Positions 52,624-60,437 of a DNA stretch of 64,000 nucleotides are shown here, one piece after another; within the stretch, counting starts at the first letter, position 1; each line of letters starts with the position of its first letter. Under the pieces are notes generated by a model, which made no database searches, was not told the DNA's origin, and saw only the letters and a program-made list of their open reading frames with translations. The stretch covers positions 87,249 to 151,248 of the forward strand of contig CAYTWH010000003.1 in the NCBI GenBank assembly GCA_964442075.1. Direction: 5' to 3'. Source of the stretch: CAYTAU01 sp964442075. Its GTDB lineage: Bacteria; Bacteroidota; Bacteroidia; Bacteroidales; CAYTAU01. The position numbers were made by a program, and so were the translations under genes.

Positions 52624-53877
52624 GTGAAATATGAATTTATTTTCTTAAGTATTTTATTGCTAATAGCATGGCAAATAAAATCACAAACCACTGTAACTGA
52701 CGATAGTTTAAAAAACTCTGCTCTTAAATTATATATTGATTGCAATTCTTGCGATATGGATTATATTAAAAAAGAAATTCAGTTTGTAAACTATGTTAGA
52801 GAACCAAAAAAAGCTGATGTTTTTATTCTTTTTACATTTCAGACTACAGGTAGTGGTGGCACAGAATATACAATGACATTTTTGGGACAAAACAAATTTG
52901 ATGGAGATAATGACACATTAAAATATAATTCGAAACCCGACGAAACAAGTGATGAAACACGTAATGGTATTGTTCAGACATTAAAACTGGGATTAATATA
53001 TTATGTTTCAAAAACTCCTCTTGGAAAGAATTTAGAAATTAAATATCAATCTTCTGAAAGCGATAACGAAACCATAGAAGACAAATGGAACAACTGGGTT
53101 TTTGAGCTTAGTGGGAACTGTTATAGCAATGGGCAAGAATCAACTAATCAAACCTATTTAGGCGGATCAATTAATATAGACAAAATAACTGAAGACATTA
53201 AACTTGAAACCTCAGTATATTATAATTATAACGAGAGTAATTTCAAACTTAATGATACCACTACTTATAAAAGTATTAGAAAATCGCAGGGCTTCTATTT
53301 TCAATATGTTAAAAGTATAAGTGAGCATTGGTCTGCAGGTTTTTCAACAAACATTTATAGTTCAACATTTAATAATTATGATCTAGGTACTTCTTTTGCA
53401 CCTGCAATTGAATATAATTTGTTTAAATACAGCGAATCTACCAGAAAACAATTGCGGTTTTTATATAAAACAGGCATTGGCTATAACGATTATGTTGATA
53501 TGACTGATTTAGATAAATTTAAAGAAGCCCTGCTTTTTGAAAAGTTAATAATTGCTTTTTCAATTAAAGAAAAATGGGGTTCAATATCAACATCACTAAG
53601 CGGCTCTCATTATTTTCATGATATTAAACTTTATAATGTTGACTTGTGGACAAGTTTACGATTAAGAATTGTCAAAGGTCTTTCATTTAACATATCTTCC
53701 TATGTATCATTGATTAACGATCAGATATCTTTGCCAAAACAAGATGCAACAAATGAAGAAATATTAACACGAAAAAGAATGCTGCCAACCCAATACTCTT
53801 ATTATGTAAATGCCGGCATTACTTATACCTTTGGTTCATTGTATAACAATGTTGTAAATCCAAGATTCGGAAATTAA
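52624..53877 (+). CDS. Conserved uncharacterised outer-membrane barrel protein
   Basis: The 417-residue protein starts at GTG 52624 with a signal peptide (about 1-21, WQIKSQ end). A small N-domain (about 30-125) shows LYIDCNSCDMDYIKKEI, FVNYVREPKKADVFILF, GTEYTMTFLGQ and a helix GIVQTLKLGLIYYV. I recall the same order in an uncharacterised family of several phyla. The rest (about 150-417) is a beta-barrel ending in strand VNAGITYTFGSLYNNVVNPRFGN. The two cysteines in CNSC could form a disulfide. The function is unknown. It is the only gene after the rsmI fragment. Confidence 0.72.
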   Translation: MKYEFIFLSILLLIAWQIKSQTTVTDDSLKNSALKLYIDCNSCDMDYIKKEIQFVNYVREPKKADVFILFTFQTTGSGGTEYTMTFLGQNKFDGDNDTLKYNSKPDETSDETRNGIVQTLKLGLIYYVSKTPLGKNLEIKYQSSESDNETIEDKWNNWVFELSGNCYSNGQESTNQTYLGGSINIDKITEDIKLETSVYYNYNESNFKLNDTTTYKSIRKSQGFYFQYVKSISEHWSAGFSTNIYSSTFNNYDLGTSFAPAIEYNLFKYSESTRKQLRFLYKTGIGYNDYVDMTDLDKFKEALLFEKLIIAFSIKEKWGSISTSLSGSHYFHDIKLYNVDLWTSLRLRIVKGLSFNISSYVSLINDQISLPKQDATNEEILTRKRMLPTQYSYYVNAGITYTFGSLYNNVVNPRFGN

Positions 53878-54010
53878 CTTTAAACAACTTCATTGAGTAA
53901 AACAACTTTTTACGTATCTTTGAGCAACTTTGTGATGCCTTTGTGTAACTTTGTGGTATAGGTTTACACAGAGAAACTCAAAGAATAAGTATAATTATTG
54001 AATAGTTTTT

Positions 54011-54667
54011 ATGTTAAAAGTATTTTTCAAGATATCAATATTAACTATTATTATTTTAACCATTGCTTGTAAGAAAAAGACCGATAATGTTCTTTTTTCG
54101 GGTACTGTGCTTGAACCAAATATGCAAATTAATTTAAGCGATGTTAAAGTTATTTTGTCAGCTCAAGTAGTTGAATCGGGTACATGGAGTACTAACTATA
54201 CCACACTTTCATCAACTACAACAGATAGTGAAGGAAATTTTAATTTTGAAGTTGAATCGCAGCGAGTTTCAAATTATAAGATCTCAATATCAAGAACTAA
54301 TTATTTTGACAATTACTTTATTATTAGTCCCGAGAATGTAACAGAAGGTGAAGATTACACAGACACTTACGATATTTTTTCGGAATCGGTGCTTGAGATA
54401 AATCTTGAAAATCAATATCCTGTAGATTCTGAAGACCATATAACTTATTCTATTGAAGGACAAACATTTTCTTGTAGTAATTGTTGTTCAGAATCCGAAA
54501 ATGTATTTACAGGAACAAATGTAAACGAAATTATTACTTGTAAATTACCGGGACATCAAACAATTAAAATAACATATATGGTTGTAAAAGGAGGAAATAC
54601 AAATATCTATAATATAAGCAAATATATTACTGAATTTGAAACTGTAAGTGTTAATATTTTTTATTAA
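54011..54667 (+). CDS. Lipoprotein with carboxypeptidase-regulatory-like domain
   Basis: The 218-residue protein has a lipoprotein signal (FKISILTIIILTIAC, Cys about 20) and one beta-sandwich (about 28-130, FSGTVLEPNMQINLSDVKV, TTTDSEGNFNFEV) of the CarboxypepD_reg type. A second beta-rich part carries a Cys cluster (SCSNCC). It is an exported surface lipoprotein of unknown role. It stands alone. The 133-bp gap before it contains the common AACTTTGTG-type interspersed repeat. Confidence 0.72.
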   Translation: MLKVFFKISILTIIILTIACKKKTDNVLFSGTVLEPNMQINLSDVKVILSAQVVESGTWSTNYTTLSSTTTDSEGNFNFEVESQRVSNYKISISRTNYFDNYFIISPENVTEGEDYTDTYDIFSESVLEINLENQYPVDSEDHITYSIEGQTFSCSNCCSESENVFTGTNVNEIITCKLPGHQTIKITYMVVKGGNTNIYNISKYITEFETVSVNIFY

Positions 54668-54685
54668 ATAGTTTACCTCTTATTC

Positions 54686-54700
54686 CTCCCCTTTGGGGAG
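54686..54700. repeat. REP-like hairpin CTCCCC-ttt-GGGGAG
   Basis: A perfect 6-bp stem follows the lipoprotein gene by about 20 bp, with a diverged GGAGGGG to its right and a CTTTT run at 54712-54716. It is related in type to 5192-5210 and may serve as a terminator. Confidence 0.45.
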
Positions 54701-54733
54701 TCTAGGAGGGGCTTTTACTAATAGCTCAATAAT

Positions 54734-56512
54734 ATGTGGAATTTTGAGACCATAAGTGTTTTTGTTGTTATTGCATTTATATTGTTTTCTCTGTATCTAG
54801 AGTTAATAGGAACTACATTTACTTTTGTTATTGCCATAGCATTGCTTGGTGGTGTTGGCATTCTCACACCTTCTGAAATGTTAGTAGGATTTTCTAATGA
54901 ATATATAGCAGTAATACTTATGCTATTGCTTTTAGGCGATATTATCAGAAAAAACTCTATAATAGAAGTTTTTTTTAACAGGATATTTCGCAATTCTAAA
55001 ACACAAAAAGGTTTTATGCTTAAAATGATGTTAATGGTTGCCGGAGCTTCGGCATTCCTTAACAATACTCCACTTGTTGCCGTTATGATGCCTTATGTTC
55101 ATACATGGAGTAAAAAGAATAAAGTATCTCCTTCAAAGTTATTGATACCATTGTCTTATGCCGCAATACTTGGTGGATGTGTTACATTAATAGGAACATC
55201 AACAAATCTAATTGTTAATGGAATGGTTGCAGATCAGACTATATTTCTTGATTTTCACAAAATCGGATTGTTTGATTTTAGTTGGGTTGGTATTCCTATG
55301 TTAATTCTAGGCTTGTTGTATTTATTACTTTTTAGTAATAAACTTTTGCCTTCAAAAGTTGATGTAATTGATGATTTTTCGGATAAATATATAGAATATA
55401 TTGTTGAAGCAGAAGTTAGAAAAAACTCTCATCTTGTAGGAAAAACTATAACAGAAGCAGGTTTGAGAGATATAAAAGGGCTATATATTGTAAAAGTTAT
55501 TAGAAATGATATAAATGTTGCAGGAATATCCCCAAATTTAGATTTAAGAGAAGGTGATAGGTTATTTTTTGCAGGGCAAACCGATAAGATAGCCGATCTT
55601 ATTGATAAAGAAAGTGGTCTAACACTTCCCGAAGTAGGTTTGCTGAGAAAAAAACGGCATACTGATGTTGTAGAAATTGTAATTTCACACAATTCTTCAC
55701 TAATAAACAAAACGGTTAAACAAGCAAATTTTAGAGGGAAATATGACTCTGCAATTATTGCAATACACAGAAATGGAGAAAGAGTTGAAGGAAGAATAGG
55801 TGATGTAAAACTTAAAGCAGGTGATGTTTTATTATTGCTTGCAGGTGTTGACCTTCAGGCACGTGCATTGGACAGATACGATTTTTATTTTATTTCGAAA
55901 ATAAGAGAATTCAGAAAACCGGAAATGTGGAAAAGTATTGTGATTCTTGGAGGGACTGCTTTAGCAATTTTAATTTCTGCATTAGGTTTTGTATCCTTAT
56001 TTCTCGCACTTATTGTTTTAATGATTATAATAATTGCGTTAAATATTACAAATCCAAAAGATTTGCCAAAAAGTATTGATTATGATCTTGCTGTTGTAAT
56101 TGCAATGGCATTATCTCTTGGTGTTGCCATGATGAAAACAGGAGTGGCAAATATGATTGCTGATGTTGTTATTGATGTTTTTGTTCCTTTGGGAAATATA
56201 GGCTTGTTATTTGGAATTTATTTTATTACAACAATCTTAGCTGCATATATTACTAATAAAGCTGCAGTTGCTATAGTTTTTCCAATATCAATAACAATAG
56301 CAGCAAGTTTAGGATTAAATCCTATGCCTTTTGTTTTGATCGTTGCATTTGCTGCTGCTGCCAACTTTATGACACCAATAGGTTATCAAACTAATTTAAT
56401 GATTTATGGTCCTGGTGGTTATTCTTTCAAAGATTTCTTTAAAATAGGTTTTCCTCTTACAATAATATATATGATTGTTACTGTATTTATACTAAATATG
56501 GTATATCTGTAA
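54734..56512 (+). CDS. SLC13/DASS-family transporter with two RCK_C domains
   Basis: The 592-residue inner-membrane protein has the DASS-type layout: membrane helices in two halves (about 1-205 and 395-592) and, between them, two TrkA-C (RCK_C) domains (about 220-300 and 305-390). Diagnostic stretches are SAFLNNTPLVAVMMPYV, TLIGTSTNLIVNGM and NKAAVAIVFPISI...MTPIGYQTNLMIYGPGGYSF. Relatives carry sulfate, dicarboxylates or other anions with sodium. The adjacent cysQ, 14 bp downstream, makes sulfate the best guess; this is inferred from context. Confidence 0.88.
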   Translation: MWNFETISVFVVIAFILFSLYLELIGTTFTFVIAIALLGGVGILTPSEMLVGFSNEYIAVILMLLLLGDIIRKNSIIEVFFNRIFRNSKTQKGFMLKMMLMVAGASAFLNNTPLVAVMMPYVHTWSKKNKVSPSKLLIPLSYAAILGGCVTLIGTSTNLIVNGMVADQTIFLDFHKIGLFDFSWVGIPMLILGLLYLLLFSNKLLPSKVDVIDDFSDKYIEYIVEAEVRKNSHLVGKTITEAGLRDIKGLYIVKVIRNDINVAGISPNLDLREGDRLFFAGQTDKIADLIDKESGLTLPEVGLLRKKRHTDVVEIVISHNSSLINKTVKQANFRGKYDSAIIAIHRNGERVEGRIGDVKLKAGDVLLLLAGVDLQARALDRYDFYFISKIREFRKPEMWKSIVILGGTALAILISALGFVSLFLALIVLMIIIIALNITNPKDLPKSIDYDLAVVIAMALSLGVAMMKTGVANMIADVVIDVFVPLGNIGLLFGIYFITTILAAYITNKAAVAIVFPISITIAASLGLNPMPFVLIVAFAAAANFMTPIGYQTNLMIYGPGGYSFKDFFKIGFPLTIIYMIVTVFILNMVYL

Positions 56513-56526
56513 ACTTATTTATTAGA

Positions 56527-57351
56527 ATGGATAATAACACAATAATTAAAAATATTGATATTGCAATAAAAGCTGCTTTGGGAGCAGGAATTAAAATATT
56601 AGAAGTTTATAATTCTGAAAATTTTGAGATAGAATATAAAAAAGATAATTCTCCACTAACGATTGCTGATAAGAAAGCAAATGATTTTATTACTGACTTA
56701 TTATCAGAAACTAATTTGCCAATTTTAAGCGAAGAAGGTAAAGAAATACCTTATGATGAACGAAAAAACTGGAATTATTTTTGGCTTGTTGATCCGCTTG
56801 ACGGCACAAAAGAATTTATTAAACAAAATGGCGAATTTACAGTAAACATTGCACTAATTGAGAAAAACAAACCTGTTGCAGGAGTAATATTTGTTCCTGT
56901 TTTAAAACAATTGTATGTTGGGATAAATAATATTGGAGCTTTTTTAATTGAAAATGTAAATATTAATGATAATTACTCTTTTGAAAATTTAAAAATTTCA
57001 GGAATAAAACTACCACGTCAAAAAAATGAGAATGAAATTACAATTGTAGGAAGTCGAACTCACATGAATTTGGAAACAGAAAAATTTATAAGTAAATTAA
57101 AACACGGCTATAATAAAGTAAATATTATGCCAATAGGTAGTTCTTTAAAGATATGTATGGTTGCAGAAGGTAAAGCTGATGTTTATCCTCGTTTTGGTCC
57201 AACAATGGAATGGGATACAGCTGCAGGGCATGCAATAGCTATTGCCTCAGAAACTGTTTTTACAAAACACGACGGCAGTGAGATGATATATAATAAGTCC
57301 GATTTACTTAATCCTTGGTTTGTTGTAAAAGCAAAAGGATCTGTAATTTAG
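56527..57351 (+). CDS. cysQ: 3'(2'),5'-bisphosphate nucleotidase
   Basis: CysQ removes the 3'-phosphate of PAP, the by-product of sulfate assimilation. The 274-residue protein of the inositol-monophosphatase fold shows LSEEGKE, DPLDGTKEFIKQNGEF and WDTAAGHAIA with the metal ligands and active-site residues. It follows the SLC13 transporter by 14 bp and is co-transcribed. The pair implies sulfate uptake and PAPS turnover, although cysH/D/N genes are not in the window. Confidence 0.93.
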   Translation: MDNNTIIKNIDIAIKAALGAGIKILEVYNSENFEIEYKKDNSPLTIADKKANDFITDLLSETNLPILSEEGKEIPYDERKNWNYFWLVDPLDGTKEFIKQNGEFTVNIALIEKNKPVAGVIFVPVLKQLYVGINNIGAFLIENVNINDNYSFENLKISGIKLPRQKNENEITIVGSRTHMNLETEKFISKLKHGYNKVNIMPIGSSLKICMVAEGKADVYPRFGPTMEWDTAAGHAIAIASETVFTKHDGSEMIYNKSDLLNPWFVVKAKGSVI

Positions 57352-57373
57352 GACAGATCGGAATCAATTCTTG

Positions 57374-58348
57374 CTAATTAAAAAGCATAACTTTCACTTC
57401 TTCTCCTTCTTTTACATAGGCTCTAAACATACTTGGAGTATTAAACACCATTACTATTTCTCCGTTTTTGTCAATAGCAATAAGACCACCGTTACCACCC
57501 GCTTCTTTAAGCTTTTTCATAATTATCTCAATAGCTGCTTTACCGATATCTACACCTTTATATTCCATCATTGCAGACATATCATAAGCTACAGCATATC
57601 TTATAAAATACTCGCCATGACCTGTACATGAAACCGCACAGGTATTATTATTTGCATAAGTACCTGCTCCAATGATTGGTGAATCACCAATGCGCCCGTA
57701 TTTTTTATTTGTCATTCCTCCTGTTGATGTGCCTGCTGCCAAATTTCCGTGTTTATCTATAACTACACAGCCAACTGTACCATGTTTTGATTTTTTATCC
57801 TCTTTTTCAATTACTTTCTGCAAATAATCCCAGTTACTTTTAGTATAAAAATATGATGTGTCAACAATTTTTAACCCCTGAATTTTCGCAAATTCAGACG
57901 CCCCTTTTCCGGAAAGCAACACATGCTTACTGTTAGTCATAACTTTACGAGCTGCTTTTATTGGATTTTTAATGTCTTTTACTCCGGCTACAGCTCCTGC
58001 ATTTAGAGTTTTTCCATCCATTATTGAAGCATCCATTTCATTTGTTCCCTGATGTGTAAAAACAGCTCCTTTACCTGCATTAAAAAGTGGAGAATCTTCA
58101 AGTATTGAAATTACTTTTTCAACAGTTTCTATGCTTGTCCCATTATTTTCCAAAATTTCTTTACCTGCATTAATAGCTTCAGTCATTTTTTGTATATAAA
58201 GTTTTTGCTTTTGTTCGGAAATACTCTCAGGACTTGCATAACCGGCACCACCATGAATTACGATTACATAATTATTTGTTTTATCTTGCGTGTAAGCTAT
58301 TATGCTACACAGCACAAAAGCCATTATTAATATTGAAAATTTGTTCAT
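57374..58348 (-). CDS. Secreted isoaspartyl peptidase/L-asparaginase
   Basis: This Ntn-hydrolase of the plant-type asparaginase family hydrolyses isoaspartyl peptides and asparagine. The 324-residue precursor has a signal peptide (about 1-20, ending IIAYTQ) and IHGGAG near the start. The autocleavage site is G190/T191 in KHGTVGCVV, giving a new N-terminal Thr nucleophile. GGMTNKKYGRIGDSPIIGAGTY is split by the family's GDSP motif, and GHGEYFIR follows. It should mature in the periplasm. It is convergent with cysQ and otherwise alone; a CGGACAT/ATGTCCG hairpin lies in its leader (58376-58394). Confidence 0.93.
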   Translation of the reverse strand: MNKFSILIMAFVLCSIIAYTQDKTNNYVIVIHGGAGYASPESISEQKQKLYIQKMTEAINAGKEILENNGTSIETVEKVISILEDSPLFNAGKGAVFTHQGTNEMDASIMDGKTLNAGAVAGVKDIKNPIKAARKVMTNSKHVLLSGKGASEFAKIQGLKIVDTSYFYTKSNWDYLQKVIEKEDKKSKHGTVGCVVIDKHGNLAAGTSTGGMTNKKYGRIGDSPIIGAGTYANNNTCAVSCTGHGEYFIRYAVAYDMSAMMEYKGVDIGKAAIEIIMKKLKEAGGNGGLIAIDKNGEIVMVFNTPSMFRAYVKEGEEVKVMLFN

Positions 58349-58504
58349 GATTTTTTTAATTTAATTGAAAAACCCCGGACATAAGAAATGTCCGACAGCA
58401 AAAATACTGAATAAAATCTTGATGCAAAGGAATTATTAACTTGATTAATTAACTTCTCCGAAAAAATCGAGACAGATTTTAGAATTTACGCTTTATAAGC
58501 TTTA

Positions 58505-58551
58505 ATGTGAAAAAATCAGTAGCCCCGTCTTTTAAGGTGGGGCTACTGATT
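58505..58551 (-). terminator. Terminator of the response-regulator gene
   Basis: AATCAGTAGCCCC (58514-58526) pairs perfectly with GGGGCTACTGATT (58539-58551) around 12 bases; on the minus strand the stem is followed by a T6 run. One arm plus loop (58511-58535) is identical over 25 bp to the 3' end of the T9SS amidase gene (28747-28771). The remainder of 58349-58627 holds only the asparaginase leader. Confidence 0.75.
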
Positions 58552-58627
58552 AATATATTTAAAACATTCATGAAACCTAAATTCGGTAAAGTCAATTATT
58601 CAGATTAGAAGTACTTTAAAATAATAG

Positions 58628-58999
58628 TTAGATGTGTTGTGAAATTAAATCAATGAGTTGTTCGTTGTCATAAGGTTTTGAAAGATAGCCTATGCAGCCG
58701 GATTCAAAACATTTATCTTTTTGTTTTTTCATAGCATAAGCAGTTTGCGCTATTATTGGGAGTTTATCATCAATTTTTAAAATTTCTTTTGTTGCTTCCC
58801 AACCATCCATAATGGGTAGTTGAATATCCATAAGTATCAGATTGATTTTATCAGTATTGTTTTCATAAATGGAAATAGCTTCTCTTCCTGTTTTTGCTCT
58901 TAAGATCTTTACTTTTTCATTAGATAAAATCTCATAAATAAACATAAAGCTAAAATCTTCATCTTCTACTACTAATATGGTTTTATTTTTCAAATTCAC
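58628..58999 (-). CDS. Single-domain response regulator (CheY-like)
   Basis: The 123-residue protein is one receiver domain. The acidic pocket is E12-D13-E14, the phospho-acceptor is D58 in ILMDIQLPIMDGW, and T/A-K positions fall in QTAYAM and LSKPYDNEQ. There is no output domain, so it would act by protein interaction or as a phosphorelay. No partner kinase is adjacent; many Bacteroidota single-domain regulators pair with hybrid kinases elsewhere. Confidence 0.9.
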   Translation of the reverse strand: MNLKNKTILVVEDEDFSFMFIYEILSNEKVKILRAKTGREAISIYENNTDKINLILMDIQLPIMDGWEATKEILKIDDKLPIIAQTAYAMKKQKDKCFESGCIGYLSKPYDNEQLIDLISQHI

Positions 59000-59193
59000 T
59001 TTATAATAACTTTCTTTGTACTTATTTAATGTTACGCAATATCATGCTTGTTTATAATTTAATATTGATAAACTTTATTGAAATATTGATTAATCTATAT
59101 AAATGATTGATTAATCAGATTGATATAGTATAGAAAAGTAAATATGATAATTTGTGAGGTAAAATCAAGTTATTATGTTCTTATATGTTGTTT

Positions 59194-59562
59194 TTATCCT
59201 TTTTCTTTTCTTTTTTCTAATCGTTCGTCAAGAAGTTTGTCAATTTCGGCAGACGTTAATTTGCTTTTTGTGAGCAATTTGTCTATTTCTTCAATGCTCC
59301 TTTTCATGTTTTCGTTTGTGTTGATATTTTCGCCAAGTTCATTTTTCAATTCAATTATAACTTGTTTTATCATATCTTTTAATGAGCTGTTAAATTCCTC
59401 AAAAACATTATCTGGCATATCATCTTTAATGAAATCATAAGCACCAATTAACATGTCTATATTCTGATAAAAATTTATATTGTCTTTATCAATTCCCTCT
59501 TTTTCTGCTTGCTTTTTTAGTTTTTCAAATAGTCTGATTAATTCTTTTATTTCATTTTTCAT
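59194..59562 (-). CDS. Hypothetical coiled-coil protein
   Basis: The 122-residue protein is almost wholly helical and charged, with coiled-coil heptads at the start (IKELIRLFEKLKKQAEK) and end (SAEIDKLLDERLEKRKEK). There are no membrane segments or known domains. It begins 13 bp after the methyltransferase stop, so the two form an operon. The function is unknown. The 194-bp gap before the response regulator (59000-59193) shows no feature. Confidence 0.65.
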   Translation of the reverse strand: MKNEIKELIRLFEKLKKQAEKEGIDKDNINFYQNIDMLIGAYDFIKDDMPDNVFEEFNSSLKDMIKQVIIELKNELGENINTNENMKRSIEEIDKLLTKSKLTSAEIDKLLDERLEKRKEKG

Positions 59563-59575
59563 TTCAGAGAAAATA

Positions 59576-60364
59576 TTAATTGTTTTTTTGAGATATCAGA
59601 TAATAACAAGTAGTTATAAAGAAATTTCTCAAATAAGGTATTGAAGAAATAAGTTTTGAGAGTTTTCTTGGTTTCATTTTAAATTTAACTTCATAATTTG
59701 GATTAACAAAGTAATAATCTTTTTTATCTATTATATAATTGTTTGTTTTTAAAATTTTATGAAATTTATTAATACTAATACGCGTGCTTTTTATATCTTT
59801 TAATTCTTCAATTTTCTTCTTTTTCTCACCAAAAAGTTTCATTATTCCAAAATATAAAAAGCCGGGTAAAAGGTGAAAATATGGACATATACTTATTAGT
59901 TTTTTAGTGCTTATTTGTTGATGTCCACCAAAAGGCATCTGCCATGGAGGAAAAGCGAGAAAAATTCTGCCATCAGGTTTAAGAAAAGATCTCAAATGTT
60001 TTAGCAGATTATCTTGATCAGGAATATGCTCTAAAGTATCTTTTAAAAATATTAAATCATATTTTTCTGAGAGCTTGACTTTATATATATCTTCACAAAT
60101 AAATTTTGCTTTACCATTTACTGTAACAGCTTTGTATTTATCATTTGCAAAATTAATTGCTCTTGAATTAATATCAACACCTGTTATTGTGCATCCTGCA
60201 TTTAAAAATTCATCCATATTCCCTCCTTTATTTGTCCCAACTTCCAATACAAATGTTGAAGAATTAATAGGAATAACAGATTCGATAAAAGGAATAATAT
60301 ATTTTTTTGCAGTATAAGATTGCTCTAAAAAATATTGCTCCTGATCTAAATGCCTTTTTTGCAT
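59576..60364 (-). CDS. Class I SAM-dependent methyltransferase
   Basis: The 262-residue protein has the Rossmann methyltransferase core (about 35-145). The motif I site is LEVGTNKGGN, GVDINSRAIN gives the acidic ribose-binding residue, and LIFLKDTLEHIPD gives motif II/post. FPPWQMPFGGHQQIS is a motif I have seen in glycan- and lipid-linked methyltransferases of Bacteroidota. The C-terminal hydrophobic stretch (PYLRNFFITTCYYLISQ) could be a membrane-associating helix. The substrate is unknown. It is separated from the upstream oxidoreductase by a terminator (60382-60411). Confidence 0.85.
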   Translation of the reverse strand: MQKRHLDQEQYFLEQSYTAKKYIIPFIESVIPINSSTFVLEVGTNKGGNMDEFLNAGCTITGVDINSRAINFANDKYKAVTVNGKAKFICEDIYKVKLSEKYDLIFLKDTLEHIPDQDNLLKHLRSFLKPDGRIFLAFPPWQMPFGGHQQISTKKLISICPYFHLLPGFLYFGIMKLFGEKKKKIEELKDIKSTRISINKFHKILKTNNYIIDKKDYYFVNPNYEVKFKMKPRKLSKLISSIPYLRNFFITTCYYLISQKNN

Positions 60365-60381
60365 AGTTTTTAAATTTTAAA

Positions 60382-60411
60382 AAACCTACTAAGCAATTAC
60401 TTAGCAGGTTT
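60382..60411 (-). terminator. Terminator of the aldehyde ferredoxin oxidoreductase gene
   Basis: AAACCTACTAAG (60382-60393) pairs with CTTAGCAGGTTT (60400-60411) with one mismatch around a 6-base loop, with A/T runs outside. Confidence 0.75.
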
Positions 60412-60437
60412 CTAAAAAATATTTTATTTATAAGAAA

